Shown piece after piece: positions 50,550 through 61,462 of a DNA stretch of 64,000 bases. This DNA comes from Paramesorhizobium deserti. Lineage in GTDB: Bacteria > Pseudomonadota > Alphaproteobacteria > Rhizobiales > Rhizobiaceae. Within the stretch, counting starts at the first letter, position 1. Every line of letters starts with the position of its first letter. The DNA is taken from positions 558,001 through 622,000 of the forward strand of contig NZ_LNTU01000023.1 of the NCBI RefSeq assembly GCF_001558695.1, written 5' to 3'. The position numbers and the translations under genes are program-made. Below the pieces are notes generated by a model. That model made no database searches and was not told the origin of the DNA. It worked only from the letters and a program-made list of their open reading frames with translations.

Positions 50550-51938
50550 ATGGCATCCTACGATTATGATCTCTTCGTCATCGGTGGCGGGTCTGGCGGT
50601 GTGCGCGCCGGGCGTCTGGCGGGCGCCATGGGAAAACGTGTCGGGCTTGCCGAGGAATACCGGATGGGCGGCACCTGCGTCATCCGCGGCTGCGTGCCGA
50701 AGAAGCTGTTCGTCTATGCCTCGCAGTTCGGCGAGCATTTCGAGGATGCCGCCGGTTATGGCTGGAGCGTCGGTGAGACCTCCTTCGACTGGCCGACGCT
50801 GATCGCCAACAAGGACCGCGAGATCGCGCGGCTGGAGGGGCTCTACCGCAAGGGGCTTGATAATTCGAAGGTCGAGATTTTCGACAGCCGGGCCGTGCTT
50901 GTGGACGAGCACACGATCGAGATCGTCTCGTCGCGGAAGAAGGTGACGGCGGAGCAGATACTGATTGCCACGGGCGCGCGGCCCAATCCGCATCTGGCGC
51001 TGCCCGGACACGAGCTCTGCATCAACTCCAACGAGGCGTTCCACCTGGCCGAGTTGCCGAAATCGATCGTGATTGCCGGCGGTGGCTATATCGCTGTCGA
51101 GTTCGCCAACATCTTCCACGGGCTCGGCGTCGAGACCACGCTGGTCTATCGCGGTCGCGAGATCTTGCAGCGTTTCGACGGTGATCTGCGCCGGCTCCTG
51201 CATGAGGCGATGGAGGCCAAGGGCATTCGCGTGCTTTGCGGAGAAGTGTTCGAGCGGGTCTCGCGGCGCACCGACGGACGGCTCGACGTGATGCTCTCGG
51301 GCGGGGAGATACTGCTCGTCGATCAGGCGATGCTGGCGCTCGGGCGTATTCCCAACACGGAAAATCTCGGGCTGGAGAAGGCCGGCGTGGAAACCGACGT
51401 CGTGGGTGCGGTGCACGTCGACGATTACTCGCGCACCAACGTTCCGCACATCTGGGCGGTGGGCGACGTCACGAACCGGGTGCAACTGACCCCGGTGGCG
51501 ATCCATGAAGCGATGTGCTTTCTCGAAACCGCCTTCAAGAACAATCCGACGAAGCCCGATCATCAGTTGATCGCCACGGCCGTCTTCTCGCAGCCGGAAA
51601 TCGGTACGGTCGGCCTGTCGGAAGAAGAGGCGGCCGGGAAATATCTGGAAGTGGAAGTCTATCGCGCGCATTTCCGGCCGATGAAGAACACGCTTTCCGG
51701 ACGGCAGGAGAAGATGCTGACCAAGCTTGTGGTGGACGGGTTGAGCCGCAAGGTGCTCGGCGCGCATATCCTCGGTCCCGATGCGGGCGAGATGGCGCAG
51801 CTGCTCGGCATTGCGCTGAAATCGGGGGCGACGAAGGACGATCTCGATCGCACCATGGCCGTGCATCCGACGGCATCGGAAGAACTGGTGACGATGTACC
51901 AGCCGAGCTACCGGATCGTGAAAGGCGAGCGGGTGTGA
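50550..51938 (+). CDS. gor: Glutathione-disulfide reductase
   Basis: FAD flavoenzyme that keeps glutathione reduced with NADPH. The 462-residue product has the FAD motif FVIGGGSGGVRAGRLAG, the redox disulfide in GGTCVIRGCVPKK near residues 43 and 48, the nucleotide motif VIAGGGYIAVEFANIFHGLG and the C-terminal interface His-Glu in MAVHPTASEELVTMY. The sequence YRGREILQRFD near residue 206 has the Arg residues expected for NADPH rather than NADH. No obvious strong ribosome-binding site, but GGGG lies just upstream. Confidence 0.94.
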   Translation: MASYDYDLFVIGGGSGGVRAGRLAGAMGKRVGLAEEYRMGGTCVIRGCVPKKLFVYASQFGEHFEDAAGYGWSVGETSFDWPTLIANKDREIARLEGLYRKGLDNSKVEIFDSRAVLVDEHTIEIVSSRKKVTAEQILIATGARPNPHLALPGHELCINSNEAFHLAELPKSIVIAGGGYIAVEFANIFHGLGVETTLVYRGREILQRFDGDLRRLLHEAMEAKGIRVLCGEVFERVSRRTDGRLDVMLSGGEILLVDQAMLALGRIPNTENLGLEKAGVETDVVGAVHVDDYSRTNVPHIWAVGDVTNRVQLTPVAIHEAMCFLETAFKNNPTKPDHQLIATAVFSQPEIGTVGLSEEEAAGKYLEVEVYRAHFRPMKNTLSGRQEKMLTKLVVDGLSRKVLGAHILGPDAGEMAQLLGIALKSGATKDDLDRTMAVHPTASEELVTMYQPSYRIVKGERV

Positions 51939-52134
51939 TCTTGGCGGCCACTGTCATCTTTCAGGGCTTGATCGGAGGATGAGGTAGGTGGCGCGATCGA
52001 TAGCAATCCGGTCGATTCCAGCCTAGTATAATCTGCAGCTTTGCTCTATATGAGCGCATCCTGCGTACCATCCGGTACGCGGGCAATCTTGGTATTCCGC
52101 AAAAATGGGCGGACAGTTGCAAACAGGTGCTGCA

Positions 52135-53514
52135 ATGACGAAGAACTGGACACCGCAATCCTGGAGAGGCAAGCCGATCAAGCAGGTGCCGTTTTATCCG
52201 GACGCGCAGGCTCTGGCCGATGTGGAGTCCCGTCTTCGTTCGTATCCGCCGCTGGTTTTTGCAGGCGAGGCGCGCAAGCTCACCCGTCAGTTGGGTGAAG
52301 TCGCCGATGGCCGCGCATTCCTCCTGCAGGGCGGGGACTGTGCCGAGAGCTTCGCCGAGCATGGCGCGGACAATATCCGCGACTTCTTCCGCGTGTTCCT
52401 GCAGATGGCGGTGGTGCTGACATTCGGCGCTTCGCAGCCGGTGGTGAAGGTCGGGCGCATAGCCGGGCAGTTCGCCAAGCCGCGCTCGTCCGATGTCGAG
52501 ATCAAGGACGGCGTCGAACTGCCGGCCTATCGCGGCGACATCATCAACGGCATCGATTTCGAAGCGGCATCGCGTATTCCCGACCCGAACCGGCAGGATA
52601 TGGCCTATCGCCAGTCGGCGGCGACGCTGAACCTTTTGCGTGCCTTCGCGCAGGGCGGCTATGCCAATCTGGAAAACGTGCATCAGTGGATGCTTGGCTT
52701 CGTCGGCAACAGCCCGCAGGGCGAGCGCTACGAGGCGCTGGCCAAGCGCATTTCCGAGACGATGGATTTCATGCGCTCGATCGGCATTACGTCGGAGAGC
52801 AATGCCCGGCTGCGCGAGACGGATTTCTACACCAGCCACGAGGCGCTGCTTCTGGGCTACGAGGAGGCGCTGACGCGCGTCGATTCCACCTCCGGCGACT
52901 GGTACGGCACTTCCGGCCACATGATCTGGATCGGCGACCGCACGCGCCAGCCCGATCATGCGCATGTGGAATATTGCCGTGGCATCAAGAACCCGCTCGG
53001 CCTGAAATGCGGTCCGTCGCTCGATCCGGACGGTCTTCTCAAGCTGATCGACCTTCTCAATCCGGAAAACGAGCCGGGCCGGCTGACGCTGATCGCGCGT
53101 TTCGGTTACGACAAGGTTTCCGATCATCTGCCGAAGCTGATCCGCGCGGTGCAGAAGGAAGGGCGCAAGGTGGTGTGGTCGTGCGATCCCATGCACGGCA
53201 ACACGATCACCGCCAATGGCTACAAGACGCGGCCGTTCGACCGGATTCTCAAAGAGGTGGAGACCTTCTTCGCGGTTCATCGCGGCGAGGGCAGCTACCC
53301 TGGCGGCATCCATATCGAGATGACGGGCAAGAACGTCACCGAATGCACCGGCGGCGCGCGGGCCATCTCGGCGGAGGACCTGTCGGATCGCTACCACACC
53401 CATTGCGACCCGCGCCTCAATGCGGACCAGGCGCTGGAACTGGCGTTCCTGGTCGCCGAGCTTCTGAAGAAGGAGCGGGATGCCCAGCCGCAGAAGAAGG
53501 TTGTGAACGGCTGA
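52135..53514 (+). CDS. aroG: Class II 3-deoxy-7-phosphoheptulonate (DAHP) synthase
   Basis: First enzyme of the shikimate pathway, joining phosphoenolpyruvate and erythrose 4-phosphate; this is the plant/actinobacterial-type class II enzyme. The 459-residue product has [68 protein letters not shown] and [10 protein letters not shown], then [14 protein letters not shown], which together hold the metal Cys, His and Glu. ATG 52135 is the conserved start. A TATAAT lies at 52027-52032 in the 196-base leader. A long perfect palindrome follows the stop. Confidence 0.94.
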   Translation: MTKNWTPQSWRGKPIKQVPFYPDAQALADVESRLRSYPPLVFAGEARKLTRQLGEVADGRAFLLQGGDCAESFAEHGADNIRDFFRVFLQMAVVLTFGASQPVVKVGRIAGQFAKPRSSDVEIKDGVELPAYRGDIINGIDFEAASRIPDPNRQDMAYRQSAATLNLLRAFAQGGYANLENVHQWMLGFVGNSPQGERYEALAKRISETMDFMRSIGITSESNARLRETDFYTSHEALLLGYEEALTRVDSTSGDWYGTSGHMIWIGDRTRQPDHAHVEYCRGIKNPLGLKCGPSLDPDGLLKLIDLLNPENEPGRLTLIARFGYDKVSDHLPKLIRAVQKEGRKVVWSCDPMHGNTITANGYKTRPFDRILKEVETFFAVHRGEGSYPGGIHIEMTGKNVTECTGGARAISAEDLSDRYHTHCDPRLNADQALELAFLVAELLKKERDAQPQKKVVNG

Positions 53515-53546
53515 AGCATTCGTTCAGTTTTTGTCGATTGCCATCA

Positions 53547-53574
53547 CAGGGCGGGAGTCTAGACTCCCGCCCTG
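53547..53574 (+). terminator. Palindromic terminator after DAHP synthase
   Basis: A perfect palindrome of 14 + 14 bases, CAGGGCGGGAGTCT and its complement. The T-tract after it is very short (TTG), so strength is uncertain. Confidence 0.65.
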
Positions 53575-53601
53575 TTGCATTTCGAGGAGAGGGGGACGTC
53601 A

Positions 53602-54009
53602 TTGGCTGAAGACTATCACACCGGATCATGCCTGTGCGGGGCGGTGCGCTTCGAGACCCGAGGGCCGTTGCGCGGCATCATCTATTGCCACTGCACGCAA
53701 TGCCGCAAGCAGTCGGGGCACCATTACGCCGCGACCAATGTCGCCGACGAGAATATCCGCATGGACGGTGCCGAGAACATCACCTGGTATAAATCCAGCG
53801 AGACGGCGCGCCGCGGCTTTTGCCGGAACTGCGGCTCTGTGCTGTTCTGGAAGCATGACGGACTCGACTATGTTTCCGTCATGGCGGGCGCGTTCGACCA
53901 GCCGAGCGGGCTGCGCGGCGAAAAGCATATCTATACCGCGGACAAGGGCGACTATTACGGCATCAACGACGATTTGCCGCAGTATCTAGAGAACTATCCG
54001 AGATTTTGA
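53602..54009 (+). CDS. GFA-family (glutathione-dependent formaldehyde-activating-like) zinc protein
   Basis: Small zinc protein of 135 residues with the GFA pattern: SCLCGAVRFE, CHCTQCRKQSGHH and RGFCRNCGSVLFW, supplying the seven Cys that bind two zinc ions. Despite the name, many members are not formaldehyde enzymes. The start is TTG 53602, with GAGGAGAGGGGG six bases upstream; the longer in-frame ATG at 53575 precedes that site. It is a single-gene unit between the DAHP synthase terminator and dgkA. Confidence 0.85.
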   Translation: MAEDYHTGSCLCGAVRFETRGPLRGIIYCHCTQCRKQSGHHYAATNVADENIRMDGAENITWYKSSETARRGFCRNCGSVLFWKHDGLDYVSVMAGAFDQPSGLRGEKHIYTADKGDYYGINDDLPQYLENYPRF

Positions 54010-54105
54010 TCTTTCCCTAAAGCTTTTCCACTATAGCCGTCTTCGCGCCTTCGTTCAGGCGCGTTACACAAGGCACAATCGGCTTATCGGACGGACGGGG
54101 AAGAC

Positions 54106-54456
54106 ATGCATCGCATCTGGCTGGCTTTCATCAATTCGATGCGGGCGCTGCGCTGGCTGGCGCGCCACGAAAAGGCGGTGCAGCAGGAACTGGCGCTCTT
54201 CGTCATTTCCATTCCCGTGGCGCTTTATATCGCGGAGAGCGCGCTGATGTTCCTGCTCATGACGGGCGCAATCCTGTTCCTGATCATGATCGAAGTGCTC
54301 AATACCGGCATTGAGGCGGCCTGCAATGCGCTTTCACGCGAATTTCATAAGGATATCCAGATCGCCAAGGATTGCGGCTCGCTGGCGGTGCTGATCTCCA
54401 TCATCCTGGCGGCAGCGGTATGGGGCTATGCGCTTTTCACAGCCTTCTGGGCCTGA
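54106..54456 (+). CDS. dgkA: Diacylglycerol kinase
   Basis: Trimeric inner-membrane enzyme that phosphorylates diacylglycerol to phosphatidate, recycling the lipid left by periplasmic glucan modification. The 116-residue product has three membrane helices and the signature EVLNTGIEAACN...AKDCGSLAVLI, with the catalytic Glu and metal-binding residues. The N-terminal half, HRIWLAFINSMRALRWL, is the amphipathic surface helix. GGGGAAG precedes ATG 54106. In rhizobia, cyclic glucan substitution makes this recycling important. Confidence 0.94.
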   Translation: MHRIWLAFINSMRALRWLARHEKAVQQELALFVISIPVALYIAESALMFLLMTGAILFLIMIEVLNTGIEAACNALSREFHKDIQIAKDCGSLAVLISIILAAAVWGYALFTAFWA

Positions 54457-54547
54457 TCCGTTTTCCAAACGGACACGGAGCTCCTCAGCGCCCAATCCCT
54501 CACAGACCAGATTGCAACACTCAAGCCCCCGCGCTAAAGATTTCCCC

Positions 54548-56230
54548 ATGATGACCAAGCCTGCCGCTCCCGATATTTTGCGCATCGCCGTAGCCCAGCT
54601 CGATCCCGTGCTCGGCGATATAGAGGCCAATCTCGCCAAAGCCCGCGAGGCGCGCGCCGATGCGGCGCGCCAGGGGGCCGATCTCATCCTCTTCACCGAG
54701 CTTTTCATCTCTGGCTATCCGCCGGAAGACCTTGTGCTCAAGCCCGCCTTCACGACGGCTTGCGAGAAGGCGGTGCGGGATTTCGCCACTGATACGGCCG
54801 ATGGAGGCCCGGGCGTCATCATCGGCACGCCGCTGAAGCGCGAAACGGGCCTGCACAATTCGGTGATGGTGCTCGACGGCGGCAAGGTGATCGCCGAACG
54901 CTTCAAGGTCGATCTGCCGAATTATGGCGAGTTCGACGAAAAGCGTGTCTTCCTGGCCGGGCCGATGCCGGGTCCGGTCAATTTCCGGGGGGTGCGGATC
55001 GGCATTCCGATCTGCGAGGATATCTGGGGCGATCTGGGCGTCTGCGAGACGCTGAGCGAAAGCGGGGCGGAACTGCTGCTCGTTCCCAATGGCTCGCCCT
55101 ATTACCGGGCGAAGGTGGATGTGCGCCATCAAGTGGCGATCAGGCAGGTGATCGAAACGGGATTGCCGCTCATTTTCGCCAACCAGCTCGGCGGACAGGA
55201 CGAACTTATTTTCGACGGCGCTTCCTTCGGCATCAATGCCGACAAGACGCTTGCCTTCCAGATGTCGCAGTTCGAGGAGCAACTGGCGGTCATCACCTGG
55301 AAGCGGAACGGCGACGGCTGGGTCTGCGTTGACGGGCCGATGTCGAAAATCCCGGAGAAGGAAGAGGCGGACTATCGCGCCTGCATGCTGGGCCTGCGCG
55401 ACTACGTCAATAAGAACGGCTTCAAGAATGTGGTGCTCGGTCTTTCCGGCGGCATCGATTCGGCGCTCTGCGCGGCGCTGGCCGTCGATGCGCTCGGCGA
55501 GGAGCGGCTTCACGCCGTGATGATGCCCTATCGCTATACGTCGAAGGATTCGCTCAAGGATGCCGAGGACTGCGCGCGCGCCCTCGGCTGCCGCTACGAT
55601 ATCGTGCCGATCTTCGAGCCGGTGGAAGGCTTCATGAAGGCCTTGGGGCCGATCTTCGACGGCATGAAGGAAGGAATCACCGAGGAGAATTTGCAGAGCC
55701 GCACGCGCGGGACGATCCTGATGGCGATCTCCAACAAATTCGGCTCGATGGTGGTGACGACAGGCAACAAATCCGAGATGTCGGTGGGCTATGCCACGCT
55801 CTATGGCGACATGAACGGCGGCTTCAATCCGATCAAGGATCTCTACAAGATGCAGGTCTATGCGCTGTCCGCCTGGCGCAACAGCCATGTGCCGCCGACA
55901 GCGCTCGGGCCTTCGGGCGTGGTCATTCCGCAGAACATCATCGACAAGGCGCCCTCGGCGGAGCTGCGGGAGAACCAGACGGACCAGGATTCGCTGCCGC
56001 CTTATCCGGTGCTCGACGATATTCTCGAATGCCTGGTGGAGAACGAGATGGGCGTGGATGATATCGTCGCGCGCGGCCATGACCGCGATACCGTGCATCG
56101 CGTCGAACATCTGCTTTACATCGCCGAGTACAAGCGCCGGCAATCCGCGCCGGGTGTGAAGATCACCAAGAAGAATTTCGGCCGCGACCGGCGTTATCCG
56201 ATTACCAACCGGTTTCGGGATAGGTCGTAG
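54548..56230 (+). CDS. nadE: Glutamine-dependent NAD+ synthetase
   Basis: Makes NAD from nicotinate adenine dinucleotide. The 560-residue product has an N-terminal nitrilase-type glutaminase with its Glu in LFTELFISGYPPEDL near residue 52, Lys in RFKVDLPNYGEFDE near 120 and Cys in IPICEDIWGD near 155, and a C-terminal synthetase with the P-loop LGLSGGIDSALCAAL near 298. ATG 54548 and ATG 54551 are adjacent. The gene overlaps no neighbour and is followed by a repeat remnant at 56260. Confidence 0.94.
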   Translation: MMTKPAAPDILRIAVAQLDPVLGDIEANLAKAREARADAARQGADLILFTELFISGYPPEDLVLKPAFTTACEKAVRDFATDTADGGPGVIIGTPLKRETGLHNSVMVLDGGKVIAERFKVDLPNYGEFDEKRVFLAGPMPGPVNFRGVRIGIPICEDIWGDLGVCETLSESGAELLLVPNGSPYYRAKVDVRHQVAIRQVIETGLPLIFANQLGGQDELIFDGASFGINADKTLAFQMSQFEEQLAVITWKRNGDGWVCVDGPMSKIPEKEEADYRACMLGLRDYVNKNGFKNVVLGLSGGIDSALCAALAVDALGEERLHAVMMPYRYTSKDSLKDAEDCARALGCRYDIVPIFEPVEGFMKALGPIFDGMKEGITEENLQSRTRGTILMAISNKFGSMVVTTGNKSEMSVGYATLYGDMNGGFNPIKDLYKMQVYALSAWRNSHVPPTALGPSGVVIPQNIIDKAPSAELRENQTDQDSLPPYPVLDDILECLVENEMGVDDIVARGHDRDTVHRVEHLLYIAEYKRRQSAPGVKITKKNFGRDRRYPITNRFRDRS

Positions 56231-56259
56231 TTTAGACGTCTTGGAGCGATTATTGGTTG

Positions 56260-56300
56260 GTGGAATCGCTAGGCGCTCCCTCTGTCCCGCCAATGTTTCC
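56260..56300. repeat. Internally deleted GGGGGAGAT-arm element
   Basis: The outer left end (GTGGAATCGCTAGGCGCTCC) is joined directly to the outer right end (CTGTCCCGCCAATGTTTCC) of the ~190-bp element at 8621 and 63283. The whole arm-loop interior is gone, as if removed by a clean deletion between the ends. Confidence 0.8.
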
Positions 56301-56333
56301 AGCTAAAGTAATAGGCTCTAGTTTAGGTATATC

Positions 56334-57707
56334 ATGACCGTCACCGTCCGCTTCGCCCCGTCTCCGACGGGCTATATCCATATCGGCAATACCCGGACAG
56401 CGCTGTCCAACTGGCTGTTCGCGCTGAAGAATGGCGGGCGTTTCATCCTGCGTTTTGACGATACCGATATCGAGCGCTCGAAGAGCGAATATGCGGAAGC
56501 GATCGCCCAGGATCTCGACTGGCTCGGCGTGAAGCCGGACAGGGTGGAATACCAGTCGAAGCGCTTCGCCATCTATGATGCGGCGGCGGAGAGGCTGAAA
56601 AGTGCCGGGCTGCTCTATCCCTGCTACGAGACGGCGGAAGAGCTCGAGCTCCGGCGCAAATTGCGGCTGGCGCGCCGGTTGCCCCCGGTCTACGGGCGCG
56701 AGGCGTTGAAGCTGACCGACGCGGAGCGGGCGAAGTTGGAAGCGGAGGGCCGCAAGCCGCATTGGCGTTTCCTCCTGCCGAATTTCAAGGACGATCCGTT
56801 TTCGCCGGAGCGCACGGAGGTGCATTGGGATGATCTGGTGCGCGGGCCGCAGACGGTCGATCTCGCATCGATGTCCGATCCGGTGCTGGTGCGCGAGGAC
56901 GGCAGCTATCTCTATACGTTTCCATCCGTCGTCGACGATATCGACCTCGGGGTAACGCATGTCATCCGCGGCGACGATCACGTCACCAACACAGGTGCTC
57001 AGATCGCCATCTTCCGGGCGCTCGGCGCCGAGCCGCCACAGTTCGGGCACCATAACCTGCTGACCACCATCTCGGGCGAGGGGCTTTCCAAGCGGACGGG
57101 GGCGCTTTCGATCCGCGCGCTGCGCGAGGTGGGCTACGAGCCCATGTCGGTCGCTTCGCTCGCCGTGCTGATCGGAACGTCGGAAAATGTCATCGCCGCG
57201 CCCGACATGCAGGTACTGGCCGAGCATTTTGAACTGGCGGCGGCATCCAAATCATCGGCCAAATTCGATCCCGCCGAGCTCGACACGCTCAATCGCGCGC
57301 TTGTCCACGCGCTTGATTTTGAGGCTGTGCGCGGGCGTCTTGCCGCGCTCGGCATAGAGGGCGACAAGGCGGAGGCGTTCTGGCTCGCCGTTCGCGGCAA
57401 TCTCGGTCGCGTCAGCGATGCTTCCCTCTGGTGGAAGATCGTCAACGAGGGCGTTCAAACCGCTCCTGACCTGTCGCAGGAGGATGTCGCCTTCGTGCGC
57501 GAGGCATTCGACCTGTTGCCGGCGGAGCCATGGGACCGCCAGACATGGAAGGTCTGGACCGATGCGGTGAAGGAAAAGAGCGGGCGCAAGGGCAAGGCGC
57601 TGTTCATGCCCCTGCGCTTGGCGCTCACCGGGCTTCCGGCTGGCCCGGAACTCGCAGACCTTTTGCCTGTTTTGGGTCGGGAAGGAACGTTGGCCCGACG
57701 ACCCTGA
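56334..57707 (+). CDS. gltX: Glutamate--tRNA ligase
   Basis: Charges tRNA with glutamate. The 457-residue product has [15 protein letters not shown] (HIGH motif as HIGN at 16-19), the KMSKS equivalent LSKRTGA near 251, and the conserved FDDTD. Alphaproteobacteria commonly carry two copies, one more specific for tRNA-Glu; which this is cannot be told. Its last 83 bases overlap the convergent DUF2865 gene, in a different frame and strand. Confidence 0.93.
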   Translation: MTVTVRFAPSPTGYIHIGNTRTALSNWLFALKNGGRFILRFDDTDIERSKSEYAEAIAQDLDWLGVKPDRVEYQSKRFAIYDAAAERLKSAGLLYPCYETAEELELRRKLRLARRLPPVYGREALKLTDAERAKLEAEGRKPHWRFLLPNFKDDPFSPERTEVHWDDLVRGPQTVDLASMSDPVLVREDGSYLYTFPSVVDDIDLGVTHVIRGDDHVTNTGAQIAIFRALGAEPPQFGHHNLLTTISGEGLSKRTGALSIRALREVGYEPMSVASLAVLIGTSENVIAAPDMQVLAEHFELAAASKSSAKFDPAELDTLNRALVHALDFEAVRGRLAALGIEGDKAEAFWLAVRGNLGRVSDASLWWKIVNEGVQTAPDLSQEDVAFVREAFDLLPAEPWDRQTWKVWTDAVKEKSGRKGKALFMPLRLALTGLPAGPELADLLPVLGREGTLARRP

Positions 57708-58884
57708 TCTTCGCTCCCGTCGAGCTCGTGACGACGGAGGAGTCCTTTTCCGTCAGCCTTAGCAGGTCACCCCTATTGAGCCCGCCTTCGGTGTTGAGCA
57801 TGGTTTCGGGATCGGCCGCCGGATCGGGGCGCTGGCGCGGGATGCCGATGAACGTGGACATCTTGTCCGCCGCTGCTTTCTGCCCGGCGCTGTAGCCCAG
57901 CATCGTGAAGTTGCCCGTGCCCGGGCTGCTTTGATCCTGCGCGGAAAGATCGCCGAAGGGCGTGCTCTGCTGCGGGGCCTGGCAGGTGCATCCCGACGGT
58001 GTTCTGGTTCCCAGCGTGCGATAGTCGAAGGCCGCCGGCAGCGCCGCATAAGGCATATTGGTGTCGACGGACACCATGTCCTCGGATTCCTCATCCTTGA
58101 CGTCATGATAGTAGAGCTTCACCTCCGTGCCGGGGCACATGGCGGAGCAGGCCTTCTCGTCGCGGGCGAAGTATTTGCGTTGGGTGGAAAAGGATATCGG
58201 GAAGTAATAGCCGTCACAGGTGCGCACACAAAGGGTGCGGTAGCCGCTTTTCACGGTATAGCTTCGCATCGGTGCCGCGCCCTCGTTGGTTGCGGCCACG
58301 TTTTGGCTTCTCCGTTTCACCGGTGCGCGTTCGTTGTCGCGCGCGGACCTAGAGACCGTGGTGGAAACTTTTTTGGAAACCCTGGTGCGTGACGCCAATG
58401 GAGCGGCGCGTGCGGGGGCGGATTCCTCGACCACCTCCCGCGCCTTGGAACCACCAAAAAGCTTGGTGAGCAAACCGCGGGAGCGTTGCGGCGCGTTGCA
58501 ATCATTGGCGTTCAACGCCGCCAGAATGCGTTGGCGGTCCGCTCCTCCACCGCCTCCACCCTGTTTCAATTCGGCAATTCTTCCCAGCAGTCTATCGATG
58601 GAGGCATTGATGCTGGTGCATTGCGGCGAGCTGGAGGGTCGCGAAAACAGGCCGCCTGTGCAGCCGGCTTGCCGCGCCGCGATGCGAGCGCGGGTCACCT
58701 GGCCCTGTAATTGGCGGATCGCCGGGCTGGAGGCGGACCGGCTCCGGCCTCCCGATGCGGAAGTCAACTGCCGCTGCAGTTTGGCGCATACGGCGGAGGC
58801 GGCCTTGCCGTCGCTTGTCGATACGGCAACGGCGCCGATCGTCAGGCTCGCCATGGCGATCATGAGAAAAATTCTATTCATCAT
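57625..58884 (-). CDS. DUF2865 secreted protein
   Basis: Exported protein of 419 residues of a Rhizobiales-specific family (DUF2865). A signal peptide ends near residue 29 (...DGKAAS); low-complexity Ser/Arg and a Gly-Gly linker follow. The family core is [36 protein letters not shown] and [14 protein letters not shown], rich in Cys that probably pair in the periplasm. The last ~28 residues ([16 protein letters not shown]) are encoded opposite the end of gltX. Function unknown. Confidence 0.85.
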   Translation of the reverse strand: MMNRIFLMIAMASLTIGAVAVSTSDGKAASAVCAKLQRQLTSASGGRSRSASSPAIRQLQGQVTRARIAARQAGCTGGLFSRPSSSPQCTSINASIDRLLGRIAELKQGGGGGGADRQRILAALNANDCNAPQRSRGLLTKLFGGSKAREVVEESAPARAAPLASRTRVSKKVSTTVSRSARDNERAPVKRRSQNVAATNEGAAPMRSYTVKSGYRTLCVRTCDGYYFPISFSTQRKYFARDEKACSAMCPGTEVKLYYHDVKDEESEDMVSVDTNMPYAALPAAFDYRTLGTRTPSGCTCQAPQQSTPFGDLSAQDQSSPGTGNFTMLGYSAGQKAAADKMSTFIGIPRQRPDPAADPETMLNTEGGLNRGDLLRLTEKDSSVVTSSTGAKIRVVGPTFLPDPKQAKGLRVPGQPEAR

Positions 58885-59072
58885 CCGTCAACCCTGATCT
58901 TTCGGTAAACCCGGCAGTTAAAACCGTAGTTCTTCGAAACATCGAGGCTTTGATGATGATTTTCCCAAGTTTTGCCCCGAATCCGTCGCTCCGGGGTGAA
59001 AGCTAACTTTATTCTCCTAAGATGTCACCAACAATCAGTCCTTTGATAAGTAGGGAATGACTTATAGTTGCT

Positions 59073-61385
59073 TTATAGTTGTTTTTCCGTATCGAGGCGT
59101 TGAGATGCTTCGACGACGGCAAGCGCCGTCATATTGACGATGCCACGCGAGGTGACCGATGGCGTCAGGATATGGGCCGGCCGTGCGGCACCAAGCAGGA
59201 TCGGTCCAACATGCAGCGCATCGGTGACGCTCTTGACGACGTTGAGGGTGATGTTGGCCGCATCGAGGTTGGGGAAGACCAGGAGATTGGCCTCGCCGGT
59301 CAGCCGTGATGCCGGGAAGACGCGATCGCGCAAGGCTTGGCTCAGCGCGGCGTCTCCATGCATTTCGCCGTCCACCTCGAGATCGGGATGACGTTCGCTG
59401 AGGATGGCGGTGGCACGGCGCATCTTTTCCGCGCTCTCGGAATCCTTCGAGCCGAAATTCGAATGCGAAAGCAGCGCGGCCTTCGGCTCGATGCCGAAAC
59501 GGCGGATTTCGTTGGCGGCGAGGATGGTCATCTCGGCGATCTCCTCGGCATCCGGATCGACGGTGACATAAGTGTCGGTCAGGAAAAGGGTGCCGCGCTG
59601 CGAGATGAGCAGGCTGAGCGCGGAGAAATCGCGCAAGCCGCCCGATTTACCGATGATCTGACCGACCAGGCGCAGATGGCGCTCGAACCGGCCTTCCAGA
59701 CCGCAGATCATGGCATCGGCCTCGTCGCGCATGACGGCCAGCGCCGCGATGGCGGTCGAATTGGTGCGCACGATGGTGCGCGCCGTCTCGGGCGTCACGC
59801 CCTGGCGTCCGGTATATTTCAGGAAGAGCTCGACATAATCGCGGTAGCGCGGATCATCTTCCGGATTGATGAGTTCGAAATCGGTGCCGGCACGGATCTT
59901 CAAGCCATAGCGCTTGAGCCGGGTTTCGACCACCTGTGGGCGGCCGATCAGCGTCGGGATTGCGACGCCTTCCTCGATAACCACCTGGGCAGCGCGCAGC
60001 ACGCGCTCGTCCTCGCCATCGGCATAGATGACGCGCTTCTTCTCCGCTGAGCGGGCGGCGGTGAAGACTGGCTTCATGATGAGGCCGGAGCGGAAGACGA
60101 AGCGGTTCAGCTTGTCGAGATATGCTTCCATATCCTCGATCGGGCGGGTGGCGACGCCCGTCTCCATCGCAGCCCTGGCAACGGCGGGCGCAATGCGCAG
60201 GATCAGGCGCTGATCGAAGGGCGAGGGGATGAGATAGTCGGGGCCGAAGGTCGGCGTCTCGCCGGAATAGGCGCGCGCGGCGACGTCCGACGGCTCCTCG
60301 CGGGCGAGGGCTGCGATCGCCTTGACGGCGGCGAGCTTCATCTCTTCATTGATCGCCATGGCGCCGACATCGAGCGCGCCGCGGAAGATATAGGGGAAGC
60401 AGAGCACATTGTTGACCTGATTGGGGAAGTCCGACCGCCCGGTGCAGATCATCGCGTCGGCGCGGGCCTGCCTGGCTTCCTCCGGCATGATTTCCGGCGT
60501 CGGGTTGGCGAGCGCCATGATCAGCGGCTTGTCGGCCATCTGCTTCAAGAGTTCCGGCTTCAGAACGCCGGCGGCTGAAAGGCCGAGGAACACGTCGGCG
60601 CCGCCGATCACGTCGGCGAGCACGCGCGCGTCGGTCTTTTGCGCGTAAACCGCTTTCCAGCGATCCATCAACGCGGTGCGGCCCTCATAGACCACGCCTT
60701 CGATATCGCAGATCCAGATATTCTCGCGTTTCGCACCGAGCGTGACGAGAAGATTGAGACATGCGAGCGCCGCCGCGCCGGCGCCTGATGCGACGATCTT
60801 GGCCGAGGCAATATCCTTGCCGGCCAGCTCCAGCCCATTCAAGATCGCCGCCGCCACGATGATGGCCGTGCCGTGCTGGTCGTCATGGAAGACCGGGATT
60901 TTCATTTTGGCGCGCAGCTGCTCCTCCACCTCGAAGCATTCCGGCGCCTTGATATCCTCCAGATTGATGCCGCCGAAGGTCGGCTCCAGCGCGGCCACGA
61001 CATCGACGATGCGGTTGATCTCCATCGCATCGATCTCGATATCGAAGACGTCGATATCGGCGAATTTCTTGAACAGAACCGCCTTGCCTTCCATCACCGG
61101 CTTGGAGGCGAGCGGTCCGATATTGCCAAGGCCCAGCACCGCCGTGCCGTTGGATACCACGGCCACGAGATTGCTGCGCGCGGTGTATTCGGCGGCTGTC
61201 GAGGCGTCGTCACGGATGGCCAGACAGGGTGCGGCGACGCCGGGAGAATAGGCGAGCGCCAGGTCGCGCTGGTTGCCCAGCGATTTCGTCGACTGGATCT
61301 CCAGCTTCCCCGGTTTGGGGTAGCGGTGAAAAAAGAGGGCCGCTTCTTCGAAATCGGAGAGGGCGGGTTTGTCGGTCTTGCTCAT
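59073..61385 (-). CDS. maeB: NADP-dependent malic enzyme with phosphotransacetylase-like domain
   Basis: Decarboxylates malate to pyruvate, supplying NADPH and acetyl-CoA precursors for growth on C4 acids. The 770-residue product has the malic half ([64 protein letters not shown]) and a C-terminal half similar to phosphate acetyltransferase ([30 protein letters not shown]-like), usually regulatory rather than active. Rhizobial malic enzymes of this size are well known. An unattached A/T-rich gap at 58885-59072 separates it from DUF2865. Confidence 0.93.
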   Translation of the reverse strand: MSKTDKPALSDFEEAALFFHRYPKPGKLEIQSTKSLGNQRDLALAYSPGVAAPCLAIRDDASTAAEYTARSNLVAVVSNGTAVLGLGNIGPLASKPVMEGKAVLFKKFADIDVFDIEIDAMEINRIVDVVAALEPTFGGINLEDIKAPECFEVEEQLRAKMKIPVFHDDQHGTAIIVAAAILNGLELAGKDIASAKIVASGAGAAALACLNLLVTLGAKRENIWICDIEGVVYEGRTALMDRWKAVYAQKTDARVLADVIGGADVFLGLSAAGVLKPELLKQMADKPLIMALANPTPEIMPEEARQARADAMICTGRSDFPNQVNNVLCFPYIFRGALDVGAMAINEEMKLAAVKAIAALAREEPSDVAARAYSGETPTFGPDYLIPSPFDQRLILRIAPAVARAAMETGVATRPIEDMEAYLDKLNRFVFRSGLIMKPVFTAARSAEKKRVIYADGEDERVLRAAQVVIEEGVAIPTLIGRPQVVETRLKRYGLKIRAGTDFELINPEDDPRYRDYVELFLKYTGRQGVTPETARTIVRTNSTAIAALAVMRDEADAMICGLEGRFERHLRLVGQIIGKSGGLRDFSALSLLISQRGTLFLTDTYVTVDPDAEEIAEMTILAANEIRRFGIEPKAALLSHSNFGSKDSESAEKMRRATAILSERHPDLEVDGEMHGDAALSQALRDRVFPASRLTGEANLLVFPNLDAANITLNVVKSVTDALHVGPILLGAARPAHILTPSVTSRGIVNMTALAVVEASQRLDTEKQL

Positions 61386-61462
61386 GGTGCGTTACTTTCC
61401 GGAGAGGCGGGATACGAGGCGGATGATATGCCGCCGCACGCCGGCGGCGGCAGGCGATCCGC

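Noticed and set aside
54521-56293. A 590-codon open frame opposite nadE
   Set aside because: Same cause: a shadow of a high-GC gene. nadE has both complete domains on the plus strand.
59049-59060. A single TAGGGAA-like heptamer after maeB
   Set aside because: Only one unit, no tandem array and no inverted partner, so it is probably chance.
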